Shown here piece by piece: positions 1 through 10,671 of a DNA stretch of 13,204 nt. How positions within the stretch are numbered: position 1 is the stretch's first letter; each line of letters starts with the position of its first letter. This DNA comes from Vairimorpha apis BRL 01 (lineage: Eukaryota > Microsporidia > Nosematidae). The notes beneath the pieces are model-generated. The model made no database searches. It saw only the letters and a list, made by a program, of their open reading frames with translations, and was not told where the DNA came from. A program made the position numbers and the translations under genes. Location: NCBI GenBank assembly GCA_000447185.1, contig KE647203.1:1-13204 (forward strand). The letters are read 5' to 3'.

Positions 1-3000
1 ATTTTTTTTTCAAATATTCTATCATTTGAAAAAGCTTTAGATAAATGATATAAAAACGTCAAAACTATGAATCCAAAGAGGAAATACACTGTTACAATAA
101 GTCTTACGTTTAAATTTTGAAAACTACTAATTCTAAATCTAATTATACAAAACAATTTAGATAAACATAATTTACTTTACTAAATTTTAGTTGGTATCTA
201 TATCTAATATTAGATTTTTGTTAAACAATAAAGAAATTTAGTTTAAACCGTTTCTTCATCTATATAAATAAATGGTGAAATATAACTCAATGTTTAAGAA
301 ACAAGAATGGACTGTGATATACTAAAAATAAAAGCATCTTACAAAATTTTTTAAAAGTTTGATCATTACTGATACAAAAAACACATTGTAAAATAATACT
401 TATATTAACTGTTTATAAATATGGATTTTCATATAGATATTTTACATTTATAAACTTATCTTTTAGTTCAGAAATTAACTACAAATAATTTACATTAGAA
501 CAATATACAAATAAAAAAACAAATATCAATTTAACTAAGCGAAAACAATTGCAGATGATATTAAAAAAATTATCGACTTTAAATTTTATTAACAATAAAG
601 TTTTAATAAAACATTTAAAGGAATTAAAAAACTGTCAACTTTTAATTTTGTAATTTATCAAAATTGTTTTTGTTCGACTAATTTTTTTATAAAGTAAGGA
701 ACAAAGAAGCAAAACAAATAAAACATTATGATAGGTAGTTTTATTTTAATATAGTAAAACAGAAAACTTATTAAAACTAAGATTCTGCGTTTTATAATAT
801 ATTAAAAGTTATTTTTGTTACTTAATATATTTTTAATAAGAAATGTGACTACTAAAAAATTTAATTTATATACTTGAACACTTTTGAATGTCTAAAAAAA
901 TGAATCTTATGCACTTATTTGGTGCTTTAAGATATAAGCATTGCTGTTTTTACAGTTTAAAGTCCTCTTAATAATTGTATAAAGTGGTATTGAGATGACT
1001 ATTAAAAGTTAGATAAATTTAAAAACGAAAGTGTTTCTTAGTAGAAAAATAAATATTTTAACTTAAATAAATTTATATACAACTATTCATATACAATAGA
1101 TTTTGCAATCATAGAACATATTATGTCTATATTACTTAAAAAGGCTAGTCTTATATTTATTAATGAATGATTTACAAACTGTAACATCCGAAAAAGTAAA
1201 CCTACAAAAATAATTTTTTAAATATTGCAACTGAATGGCTATCGCCATCGAAGTCCTTTTTATATGAATAAAAATATACAGATGATACAAATTTTGATTC
1301 GTGAGAATAATTGAATTATAAATCTGCTTTAACAAATGAATACTAGCGGTAAACTTAAATAAGAAATCGTAAAAGCCTAGCCTATAGTGAAGTAAATTAG
1401 ATATTAATTTTAGTTTTTAAATTAATGAAAAATAATAATAATATTTATATTTAAAATAGCCACAGACGTATTGTCTACATATTTATTAATCAAACAGCAC
1501 ATTGCTGCGAAGTATTGTAAAATTAATTTTCATTCGAAATATTTACAACAATCTAATAAAAATAACAATGATCGCAAAAATGGTAAGAGTTTTATAAGTT
1601 AAAAAGGAAATAATAAATTACTCTAAAAAAGTATTTATTAATTTTTAAAGTTTATATAAAACTAAACAAACTTTACACTAAAAAAACTTTAATATGTAAA
1701 ATTTTCACTACATCAAATATAATGAAAAAAAATAAAGACTATAAAAATAAATAATTATTTACTCGAAACAGTTCGACTTCACAATAAATTTTACAATGAA
1801 AAAATGTTATTTAAATATAATTTTAAAATAGAAAAGCAAGCTAAAGATAGTACAATAAATAGAAAAAAATAATCAAATTTTTTTTAAAAAATATGACGTT
1901 TTAGGTGAGGAGGGGTGTTAAAAATACAATTTATTTTATACATTTATGAATAAATTTAATTAAGATTAGAAAATAAAACTATTACAAAAAAAGAAATTAC
2001 ATGTTAAGGTTTTCAGAATATAAATATATATTTAAATTTAATTTATAATTTTAAAAGTAGTTATTTAAAAAGTGTGAATTATTGTTTTTTTATGAATGTC
2101 ATATTATTTCTTCTGTGTATTAAAAAACTTTTATGGTAAGTTTTTAAAAAAAAATTTAATTATACTGTTTGATCTTATATTTAAATTAAATATATCTACA
2201 ATTTATGAACTTTTTAACTTATATATCAAGTGGTACTTATGTCAAACCAACAAAAAATTATGTATAATTTAGTTTATATATATAAATGATGGAGAACAAG
2301 CTTATTTTAAAGAATTTTTTATAATTTCTAAAAATGCAAGAGATTAAATTAAATGTCAAGTTAATATTAAAAAAATCTGAATAAAAATTTTAAAATGTGT
2401 TCGTAAATTTATGTTAAAATACAATTTTTTGATACGATGATTTAAATGTAATGGTGATTTATTCAAAACTTTAATCTTTTAAAAATTCTTACCAATAAAA
2501 TTATAATAATGTAAACAGAATTTTGTTTTGAAATGAAAATCATGCAAAAGATTTATGCATGAAACCAAAAAATGATATATAAAAACAACTCAGTAACTGA
2601 AAAAAAACAAATTTTTTCTATTTATGATTAGAACATTAATAATTAAAAGTACTAATTTAAATGTACAATATATGTTTTATGCTGAACAATTATTTTTACG
2701 CATATTATAATAAAGACATGTAACAATGTGTATAAATATAACTTACAGTATTTAAATTTAGCAACTTATCAACTCTCTAAATTTTATAAAAACAAACAAA
2801 TTATTTAGAATTTACGTTTAATGAACTTATATTTAAATTACTATTTACGTCGTATCTAATAATAATATTTTTCATTTTTATCAAACTTATTTTTTAAAAA
2901 ATTCTATTGATCTAGTAACTTTAAACTTAAACTAATTTTTTTAAAAATAATATTTAGTAGCAATTAAAATATATTTAAATATTTTAATGTATGTAAATGA

Positions 3001-4461
3001 TCATTATTAGTTTTAATATTTGTAAACGTTTGTAAACCAGATAATAAATTTTATAAATCATTTACCATTTCAAAATTTTATTTCTAATAAAAAAATGAAA
3101 CAAAATTTTATTTTAATTAGTTTAAAAAACAGTAAGATCTTTAGTGTTATAAATAATATTTATAAATAATGTAAGATTATATGAACGTATTTATTTTTTT
3201 AAGTATTTAAAGAATTCAAGCAAGCAATCGTTTTGTGGTAAAAATTGTAAAAGATCTTAAAATAAAAGTTATCCACGTTTAACTTTAATAAACAATTTGA
3301 TATTTTTAAATTGTTATTATAAATTGCATTATTTCTTTAATTATTATAACTGTATGATGTAGAGTTATTCTTTATATATAATTAAATATATAGAAAATAA
3401 AAAGAATGAGACATAATAAAAAATTAATTAGTAAATTTAATAATATGGTAATTATTAATGATCAAAATTTAATGTTATTTTGAATAAAAACATTTAAATT
3501 CATATATGTTAAACATGTTAATAAACATTGATCTTTGATTTGAAAATATAAATTAAATCAATAAGATCCTGATTAAATCAAACATTACAGTAACATATTG
3601 CAACATTTTTATTTAAGTCAAAAATCCGAAAAATAAATAAATTTAAGATTTTTACAAATATTACTATATAAATTTAAAATCTTATTATACAATTTAATAA
3701 AAATTATTTATTATAGAAATGGCATTAAAATTTATTAATTTAAGAATAATAAAATTACATAAGTTTCTTTAAAAAACAATTAATCAAATTAATTTAAATA
3801 CTTTTATATATTTTACTTTCTGTGTATTTAATAGTATAAAGATATTTTATTATTAATATAATTTATAAAAATTTGTTATTTTAGGTATTGAAAGTAATAT
3901 AACAAAAAAATAATCAAATTTAATAAAAGATATTACGATTTGAAATTGTATTTTTATTTATATTTATATTTTTGTACTCAAATCGATTTAAGTTCTATTT
4001 GCTTTTTAAAACAAATAATCTATGCATTAATACGTAAAAATATAATTATTTAAATTCTGACAACATTGGATTTTTTTAAGCAAAATAAAACTTCAAAAAA
4101 AATGATGGTGTCATTTATATCATATTAAATAATGTTCTAATATATTATTATTCCTATAAATGTAAGCTAAAATTATACGAATAATTTAAATTTTTTAAAA
4201 ACCCATTCTACATGAAGCTCAATTTTTTTAAGTTATCAATTAAAAAAGCCAACTTGATAATTAAAGTTAATTTTATGCGTAATATTTTATTTTACAAATA
4301 AAAAAAGCTTTTAAAATTATACTTTCTTAAAATTCTTCAACATAAATTTATTCAAAGTTTTCAAAAAAGAACGGAAAAAATATTTATTTTTAATATAATA
4401 ATTTCTTATAATTATGTATCATTTTCGTCAAATTAAATATAGACTGACATTGATCATCACT
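1..4461. other. A+T-rich stretch without recognisable genes
   Basis: This stretch is almost entirely A and T, with frequent homopolymer runs and stop codons in all frames. I translated the few slightly G+C-richer patches (about 880-1000, 1180-1390 and 1900-1920) and found no family I recognise. The longest open frame is a 67-codon minus-strand frame near 1132-1335, which is low-complexity and looks like chance. No tRNA-like clover, tandem array or transposon end is evident. Given what lies to the right, much of it may be retroelement sequence decayed beyond recognition, but that is inference. Confidence 0.6.
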
Positions 4462-4920
4462 TTAGTTTTTAATTTCTTCCTCATTTACCTTATGTTCTTT
4501 TTCTGTTAAGAATTTATCTCGTTAAACTTCCATAGTTAAGTTTTCTAAAGCCATTTTTAACACTCTGAAATTGCATATAATTTATGAACTGTTATTTATA
4601 TTTATACTTCTATATATTGTTTATAAAAGTTTGTTGTAATAACTTTCAACTTCATATATACAAATTAATTTTTATATTAAATTCATGCATAGTTTTACAT
4701 CGGTGAAACTTAGATCATATTTATGTTTTTTATAAGTCTTTGAAACTTATAGATTGACAAATCTTGTTATTCCCATCTCACAAATTAATATCACTTTTCT
4801 TTCTTTATCTATATTAAACACATCAAACTTATTTTTTTTTAAAGCCTGTTTATATTATGGTATCTACTTTATTTCCTCCCGTCAATTTGAAATACTAAAC
4901 TTTGAAAAGTGATTTCGAAT
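4462..4920 (-). pseudogene. Decayed endonuclease-domain fragment of an R4/Dong-like non-LTR retrotransposon (copy 1)
   Basis: This is the C-terminal restriction-like endonuclease of a non-LTR retrotransposon; in intact elements this domain nicks target DNA for target-primed reverse transcription. Reading leftwards, RNHFSKFSISN aligns with RSHSVQEVMSN of the copy at 7055-7710. Next comes EIK, then KKNKFDVFNIDKERKVILI (Pro of the PD motif replaced by Phe), CEMGIT for the usual (I/V)E(V/I)GIT, TYKKHKYDL for the conserved Lys-Tyr helix, and a tail with MALENLTMEV. Glu/Lys-rich codons then run to a stop at 4462-4464. Several in-frame stops break it, and nothing upstream of the endonuclease is present, so it is a dead, 5'-truncated copy. 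The helix and tail resemble the copy at 12753-13204 more than the others. The family call is firm for the catalytic region; the middle part (about 4570-4700) is too decayed to align. Confidence 0.75.
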
Positions 4921-5920
4921 AAATTGACATACTAAGGTCAAAATTAAAGTATATAAAAGAAGTATACATATAAAAACTATAATGTGCCTACAAATGTAAC
5001 GTATGCTAATATTTTATCACATTGTGTAAACATATAAAGTTAATAGTATATTAATATAGAATAAAACTAATGTATTTAAAACCAAAAACTTTATTTTAAT
5101 ATTTTCTTTTCAGCAGAAAATAATCAAATTTTATTCTCAATTTTCTTTTAAATTTTACTTTTTTTTGAATTAAAGTGGGCGTACTACAAACAAAGATCTG
5201 AAGTTTAAAAAACTATGTTAATTAATAACATTACCTTTGTATTAATTACTAAAAAAACACTTCTATAGAATTTTAAAAAACAAAATAAATTTACGGTCTC
5301 AAAAACAATCATACTAAAAATATGTTTAACTAAGTTTTATTAGATTAAGAAATTAAGATGATTTTTAACAACTTTATATAAATTGTTTAATGTAAAGTTA
5401 TAATATTATAAAAGATTAAAATTTTAAACTAGACGATAATTATTGTTAAAATGTAAATTTAATATTAAAAACATACTATAAAATTATTCATGAATCTATT
5501 TTTTTTAATTTTATGTTTCACATCTACTTTACTTTGACTAGATTTATTTAGGTGAAAATAAAACTTGTATTAAACATATATATGATATATAAATTTAATT
5601 TGTTACATTCTTTAAAAAATTCATCATTTTTTTTGTCATAATTAAATTAAATGTTTCATTTGATATATATGCAAATATTTGTTTATAAATATATTATGAG
5701 TAAATATATAGAAAATTTCCAAAATAAGTTTTTTATACACATTTAAAAATGTTATATCATTATTATTATGTACAATTTAATGATATTAGTAAATGTACAA
5801 GGAAGTTAACTTTAAAAATTTTATAAAAAAGATTTAATCAAAGATAACAATAAAAAAATATTATTTTTGTTTAAATTTATTAAATTTAATTTTTAAAATT
5901 AATTAATATTTTAACTACTT
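4921..5920. other. A+T-rich stretch without recognisable genes
   Basis: No open frame of note and no transposon ends are visible. A short patch near 5160-5210 is a little richer in G and C but gives no recognisable protein in either direction. A pyrimidine tract ending in CAG near 5105-5115 resembles a splice acceptor, but no coding sequence follows it. Confidence 0.6.
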
Positions 5921-6295
5921 TAAGACAACTTACATACAGTAGAAAATGACAAAATGAGAAAGTATTATTTGTTAGCAAAAGAGCTTGGGTTAATTTATAA
6001 GTGAAGAACAGAAATAATAACGTTTGTCCTAAAATGGGATGGGTTGAAGACTACATACCATAAACAATACTCATAGAAAATATGTTTTTCACTTAGTACT
6101 AAAGCCTAAATTCAAACTCCAACCCTAAAGAAAACGATATAGATTGTCTCTTTATATTATTGAAGAGGACTTTAAGAAGTCGGTAGTGGAATCGGCAACA
6201 TTAAGCTGATGGAAGTTAAATTAAAAGAAGTGCTGATGGATAAGAATAAATGTTGTAAAAAAAACTTTGAAAGAAAGAAAAGAAGCTTTATTTAA
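5921..6295 (+). pseudogene. Decayed 3'-terminal endonuclease fragment of a non-LTR retrotransposon (copy 2)
   Basis: The second endonuclease tail begins after the catalytic PD...E motif. DNLHTVENDKMRKYYLLAKE aligns with the segment starting DNLQQVELEKVKKYELLCNE of the long element at 10817 onward. It continues with LGLIYK, a stop, RTEIITFVLKWDG, then TTYHKQYS matching the TKYHKKYL region, and IQTPTLKKTI matching IQSRVLKKTL. From about 6150 the match fades. A Lys-rich frame (LKEVLMDKNKCCKKN onward) closes at a TAA at 6293-6295 and may be the old C-terminus. At least four in-frame stops interrupt it. The catalytic half is missing, so the copy was truncated at its 5' side within the endonuclease. 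It is non-functional. Homology is strong between about 5924 and 6155 and tentative at both edges. Confidence 0.8.
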
Positions 6296-7054
6296 TAATC
6301 TTTTTTTTCAGTTTATATATACAGAAACATATAAATGAGAACAAAACAAAATATTAAAAAATAAATTTTGTTTTAACAATTAAAAATCTTTTTAAAAATC
6401 ATTTTTTGCGATATTTTTAAAAAAATTATTTGAGAGAAAAAAAGAATTATTAAATGTTAACAATATAATTTTTATTTAATATATAAACACTAAGAACATA
6501 ATAAATGAACTTTATTGTAAGGTTTAAAAGCGTAAACATTTTAATTTTAAATAAAACACTATAAGATAGTTTCTTGTTATACATTTTTATTAGATTTAGA
6601 CTATTCAATGATTAAAAATAAAGATAAAAATAATATGACTTTAGAATGTAAATCAAGTTAGATTTAAATTCCTGAACAAAGTTGATCAATAATGAAAACT
6701 TACTATTTGGTTTTTAAAATATCATGTTGTAAAAAATAATACAATAGTTTATGTAAAATAAAATTTTAAACATCTAAAAATTTATTTGATTCTAAACTTA
6801 ATTTTATTTAATGAATTTTGGAAAATAAGTTATAGATTATGGTAAGAGTATACCGGCAGAAACTTTTAGAAATATAAAACTAATATGCATATACTAAAGT
6901 TAATGTGTTGATATTGACACCAAATGTTAATAATAATCATAACTTAGTTAATCCCTTAACAAAACTTAATGATAAAGCAAAAAATATTATGATTAATTTT
7001 AAATATATAATATAAAAAGGTTTATTGGATTATTATTTTATAGTTGTTAATTAT
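6296..7054. other. A+T-rich stretch without recognisable genes
   Basis: Long A/T runs with no frame worth annotating. It lies between two tail-to-tail endonuclease fragments, so the 3' untranslated parts of both would fall here. I cannot recognise a shared 3' end, a poly(A) tail or a simple-repeat tail on either side. Confidence 0.6.
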
Positions 7055-7710
7055 TTATGTATTTTCAATTTTAGAATTATTTAAAACAATTTCATATTCA
7101 TATTCCTCACTTTGATTATCTCGGGGCTTTTTTGTTTCGTTTATTTTGAGTTTCGCCTCCTAGATATTTATATTTTCTAAAGATATAGTTTTTACTAAAT
7201 TCTCCAATGCTTTTATCACCTCGTCCTCTTTTGATTTAATCCACTCATACCCGTCTTCTTAAGTACAATGGATTGCATGTACGCCTCAAGATTTGGTTGT
7301 ATTTCCAGCTCTTTGATATACTTTCTGTGGTACTTAGTTACCACCCCATATCATGTTATTACATAAGGAATAATCTTTGTCCGAGATTTATATATTTGAC
7401 CAAGTTCATTAGCCAAAAGATCATACTTTCTCAATATTTCGTTTTCGAAAATAGTCAAAAGGTCTTGATTGGTTATTCCAATCTCGACATTTAAGATTTC
7501 TTTATTCTTTTTGTCTATTACTAGTATGTCAGGCTTATTATGGCAGAATTTAATATCAGTTAATACACTCGTATCCACTCGTATCTCGGCATTGTCATTA
7601 GACATAACTTCTTGAACTGAGTGGCTTCTTATTTTATTCGTCTTTTTAAATCCATACTTTTTACAAAGAAGAAAATGTATACATCTAACTATCTCATTGT
7701 GCTTTTTCAT
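7055..7710 (-). pseudogene. Endonuclease-domain fragment of an R4/Dong-like non-LTR retrotransposon (copy 3)
   Basis: A 5'-truncated retrotransposon copy keeping only the region from just after the zinc knuckle to the C-terminus. The first 119 codons (7351-7710) are open: HNEIVRC, KYGFKK, SHSVQEVMSND, EIRVDT, then KPDILVIDKKNKEILNVE with catalytic Asp at 7528-7530 and Glu at 7483-7485 (PD-X14-E), GITNQD and KYDLLANELG. The TGA at 7351-7353 replaces the Trp of ITWDG, and the same frame then resumes with YGVVTKYHRKY and LEAYMQSIVLKKT. A frameshift near 7263 moves it to a frame reading YEWIKSKEDEVIKALENL, one TAG, and a polar tail (SEEYEYEIVLN) ending at 7055-7057. The in-frame tail beyond the homology suggests a longer C-terminus than the long element has. 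The left-hand ATG at 7708-7710 looks fortuitous, because homology simply starts there beside the AT tract. Confidence 0.88.
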
Positions 7711-7713
7711 TAA

Positions 7714-7731
7714 ATATATATATATATATAT
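7714..7731. repeat. (AT)9 dinucleotide microsatellite at the junction of two retroelements
   Basis: Eighteen bases of strictly alternating A and T lie between the truncated start of the minus-strand endonuclease fragment and the 5' end of the plus-strand retrotransposon. A shorter TATATATA occurs just past the 3' end of that element at about 11199-11207. This would be expected if the element had inserted into a TA tract; simple-repeat targeting is known for the silkworm element Dong. The tract could also be chance in this sequence. Confidence 0.85.
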
Positions 7732-7744
7732 TTGTCTCTATAAA

Positions 7745-8463
7745 ATGGGGGTAAAGAAAAAAACAAGAGCTGAACAGAAAAAAGAAAAAACACACAAACA
7801 GAACTTGAGAGTGGAGAAGAAAATCTTCAGTACACGAAAACTAATCAAGCAAGTACTAGTAAATGTTCGCTAAGCAATAGGATGTTAACACTTGACTCAA
7901 TTATGTCAAGTATTTATGCTTGCGAAAAAGACTAGCCACAGGAGTTTTTATCTTTCGTAAGAAAAAGATTTGGACGAATGCCAAGGTACGGGTGGGCTAA
8001 GGGTGCTAAATACATCCGAGATAAGTTTAAATCCAACCTTTCAGATTTGGGTTTTAAGACGAAAGCTACAAGGTATCAAAACTTGGGAGCCTCTGATCCC
8101 GAAAGCTGCCCAGATGATGAAAGTAAGCGACTAAAGACGGATAGTATAAATATTGATGAGTACGGTCTTCGAGATGCCAAACTCTATCTTCAAGTTAAAA
8201 CACTATTTTTGAGTAAAATTGAAAATAGCAAAAAAACAAATATAGAGGATGCTCAAAGAACCAGAAAAATTCCATCTGAAAAACTGGACCATCAATTACT
8301 TGAAATCTTAAATCGCTTGGTTGGTGAATATGTCTCCACTCACCGACCCAAAAATATGACAGAAATAGCTAGGATCCTTCAAGCTGTCCAATGTGCTACC
8401 AAGAGACGACTTATAAACAGAAGCCAGTATCTCCGTGGAAAGCAAGCATTGAAAATAAAATAG
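7745..8463 (+). pseudogene. N-terminal region of the retrotransposon polyprotein (broken)
   Basis: The long open part runs from after the TAG at 7933-7935 to the TAG at 8461-8463, with its first internal ATG at 7978 (161 codons). The same frame continues upstream through SNRMLTLDSIMSSIYACEKD, with a stop between KD and PQEFLSFVRKRFGR. Further up it reads ELESGEENLQYTK, then a TGA at 7771-7773, back to ATG at 7745. That ATG is itself in another frame, which is open for 42 codons and Lys-rich. Adding one G to the GGGGG run at 7747-7751 would put the ATG in the long frame, so I take 7745 as the ancestral start. The region is basic and polar. In related elements it is probably involved in nucleic-acid binding, but I see no zinc finger or named domain. 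The ATG at 7978 is probably not the original start. Confidence 0.7.
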
Positions 8464-8815
8464 AATTGCTTTAGTCTTCTGTAAATCTCTTGGATAAAAA
8501 GTCAAATGCTAAAAGTATGACCACAATAGAGATCAAATCTGCCAGAAAAGTAATGAGACAGTTTAACCTTGTGTTAGACAAAACTTCAGATAGATCTGAA
8601 GCTAGGGCAAAACTCAATGAGTCCATTAAAGTGTATAACAAAAAACTTGAAATGTACGAAAAAATGAAATTTTTTAGAGGACAAAATCAGTATTTTGAGC
8701 TATACAGACGCAGATTCTATTGTGATATTACACAATAAGCTAACCCTGTACACAATATCAGCACAACTGAAATTAAAGAGTACTGGTCCACTATGTGGAA
8801 CAAGAAATTTGATAC
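8424..8815 (+). pseudogene. RT entry (pre-finger) region of the retrotransposon polyprotein (broken)
   Basis: The polyprotein moves here to the frame reading PVSPWKASIENKIELL, one base off the preceding segment, which implies a frameshift between about 8415 and 8430. A TAG at 8472-8474 is followed by an 88-codon open stretch (8475-8738). This contains KSARKVMRQFNLVLDK and the NQYFELYRRRFYCD segment, whose Asn...Phe...Lys/Arg-X-Phe-Tyr pattern precedes the RT fingers in R2/R4-type elements. After a TAA at 8736-8738 the frame resumes as ANPVHNISTTEIKEYWSTMW, the usual Trp-containing helix just before the catalytic domain. The frame is lost near 8813. Conservation of this order supports one continuous ancestral ORF rather than separate genes. 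Confidence 0.75.
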
Positions 8816-9084
8816 CCTGAAGATTTCGATGAATACCTTGTTGAATATCTTCCAGAAATCCAAGTATCTGACAACTTCCCGACATTAAATGAGTTTGAAA
8901 ATATACTGAAATTCTTGCCATGCTGGAAAGCTGCAGGTGTTGATGGTATTTATAACTTTTTTATTAATAGGATAACTACTCTGCATGAGTATCTTTATAA
9001 AATTATTCAAGATATTTGCTTAGAAGAAACGTGGCAGGATGACTAGTTTTACCAAGGTATTACTAACCTTATCCCTAAGGAACT
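8816..9084 (+). pseudogene. RT fingers of the retrotransposon polyprotein (broken)
   Basis: In this frame the protein reads EDFDEYLVEYLPEIQV, then CWKAAGVDGIYNFF (Trp codon at 8924). This is the hallmark W-K-(A)-x-G-x-D-G-(I)-x-x-F-F motif at the entry to non-LTR RTs. LYKIIQDICLEETWQDD follows, then a TAG at 9044-9046 where Trp is plausible. GITNLIPKE closes the segment, matching the family's LIPK motif before the fingers. Near 9082 the frame shifts by one base into PTRGSDFRPIT of the next segment. The A-for-P change in WKAPG is minor. The join across the shift is clean, so this is an accumulated indel rather than a programmed frameshift; no slippery heptamer is present. Confidence 0.8.
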
Positions 9085-10514
9085 CCTACAAGAGGATCTG
9101 ACTTCAGGCCTATAACCTGCATGTCTAACCTCTACAAGCTGATTACTAAATGCGTCACTGAAGTGATGCAACTGGAAGTGGAAAGGCGTGGTTTACTTGC
9201 GGAGAACCAACTTGGTACAGTTAGAAGGGTCCAGGGAGCCAAAGAGCAGGCCCTGCTCAACATAGCCATAAATAGGGAACATGGAAACAGATTAAAAGCA
9301 AGTTGGATAGATGTAAAGAAAGCGTTTGACTCTGTTGAACATACATATTTGCTCAAATGCATTGAAAAGTTAAATTTTCCAGAATGGATCCATAGATTCC
9401 TTGTAAAAACAATTTCCAAGTGAAGACTTGAATTGAGAGCAGGGTCGGAGGTCATTCTGAACAAACAAATAGAAAGAGGTATTCTACAAGGAGATTCGTT
9501 GTCACCTCTCCTATTTGTATTATGTATGGATCCGTTAAGTTGTAGGCTGAACGAGAAATACTTAAAGGTGGCAGTGCATTGTGGAAGTATCTCTCATAGC
9601 ACAAACCATCTCCTGTTTATAGATGACCTCAAGCTTTTACGCACGAGGTGCGATACCCTTAAAGCCCTATCAAATGAAGCTAAACAATTTTTGAAGACAA
9701 TTGGGCTAAAGGTTAACTTAGAAAAGTCGGCAACTAATGATGAAAGTTGCGCTGATACAGGTGCTTTGTTAGAAGGCCCACGGGTATACAAATATCTAGG
9801 CATAATAGAAGACAGCAATGGTAAGCCAACTAGAGATTCATTTATAAAGATGAAAGATGAAATACTCGCTAGGGTGGAAAGACTGTGTAATTCAGTTCTA
9901 AATGCCAAAAATTTGTCTAGGGGAATTAACGAACATGCTATTTCCTTAGTCAACTACCATATATGGTTGCAACATCTTGAACCGACCGACTTTGAAGAGT
10001 TAGACCAATTAATCAGAAAAATTTTAGTCAAGCACAAAGCCCACCTGCAGCCAGTTAGTAAAGAAAGATTATACCTCCCACGATCTGAACTAGGCCGTGG
10101 CCTTCACAATATAGAGATGAGAGGAGAGTGCATGCTTCTTCAACTTTTAGAACTGCTGGAAAAACACAAAGAAATATCCACAAGAAGAGCAGCGATTCTT
10201 AAAGTTGAACAAGATAACAAGACTCATTTATCGCTAATAAAAAACTATTTAGAGGTAAAATACAGTATAAACAATATCACAAAGGAAAGTCTAGAACTTA
10301 CACAGAATGCATACATTTATAGCGAGATAAGAAAGAAAATCCAACACTTAAAGCTGTTTATGGCTAAAGACAACATTCTAGCTAGTATCACCGACTCTTC
10401 CATCTAGCTGAAGAAAGGAAACATCAGGCCTAGAGACGAGGCATCTTTTTGTTACATCCAATACAGAAATGTCTTATGGGGATCAACGTCAACTTGTCAG
10501 CACTGTGGCAAAGC
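9085..10514 (+). pseudogene. Reverse transcriptase palm, thumb and linker of the R4/Dong-like element
   Basis: This is the best-preserved part: one frame with only two stops, TGA at 9421-9423 and TAG at 10405-10407. In related elements both positions are normally Trp. Starting at RGSDFRPITCMSNLYKLI, it carries motif A WIDVKKAFDSV (catalytic Asp at 9310-9312) and motif B RGILQGDSLSPLLF (9475-9516). Motif C is FIDD at 9616-9627 followed by LKLL, then IGLKVNLEKSA, and VYKYLGI (motif E-like). The thumb contains ERLYLPRSELGRGL and the linker LKKGNIRPRDEASF. All three catalytic Asp residues are present. The enzyme would copy its RNA from a nicked chromosomal target. The first in-frame ATG is at 9121, and the longest single open piece spans 9424-10407. 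The product of either piece would lack a complete active site or fingers, so I score it as a pseudogene. Confidence 0.9.
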
Positions 10515-10671
10515 TATAAGACAGTAGACCATCTTTTGCAACAAGATGTGAAAAAATGCATGGCCTTGATTATACAAGAAGAAATAATGAAGTAGTGAGA
10601 TGTCTACATCTTCTTCCTTCCAACAAATATGGCTTTAAAAAATCAAAAAGAATGCGCACACACTCTGTGCA
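10495..10671 (+). pseudogene. CCHC zinc-knuckle region of the retrotransposon polyprotein (broken)
   Basis: TCQHC (Cys codons at 10495 and 10504) is followed after a shift near 10514 by YKTVDHL (His at 10530-10532). After another shift near 10536 comes ATRCEKM (Cys at 10547-10549), rebuilding a C-X2-C...H-X4-C pattern. This knuckle always lies between the linker and the endonuclease in R2/R4-type elements, where it is thought to help bind target DNA. Downstream YTRRNNEVVRC and KYGFKKSKRMRTHSVQ align with the start of the copy at 7055-7710. A third shift near 10670 leads into the endonuclease frame. Three indels in under 200 bases make this the most damaged part of the element. Confidence 0.8.

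Noticed and set aside
1235..1248. Small hairpin ATGGC-TATC-GCCAT
   Set aside because: Five-base stem with no following T run or neighbouring gene; too weak to annotate.
1132..1335. 67-codon open frame on the minus strand
   Set aside because: Low-complexity, Ile/Tyr/Phe/Lys-rich translation typical of chance frames in A+T-rich DNA; no family recognised and no support from context.
5100..5120. Splice-acceptor-like pyrimidine tract ending in CAG
   Set aside because: No exon-like coding sequence follows, so there is nothing to support an intron.
1866..5135. The word AAATAATCAAATTT occurring near 1868, 3908 and 5119
   Set aside because: A rough estimate for sequence of this composition shows that a 14-base word occurring three times in 13 kb is not surprising, and the flanks do not match.
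7273..7494. Plus-strand open frame over the endonuclease copy 3
   Set aside because: It is the antisense of a minus-strand frame with clear PD-X14-E homology; its own translation resembles nothing.
9075..9095. Possible programmed frameshift inside the RT
   Set aside because: No slippery heptamer is seen, and the element has about six other frameshifts plus several stops, so decay is the simpler explanation.
9132..9953. Two minus-strand open frames across the RT region
   Set aside because: Antisense shadows of the RT palm; the plus strand carries all catalytic motifs.
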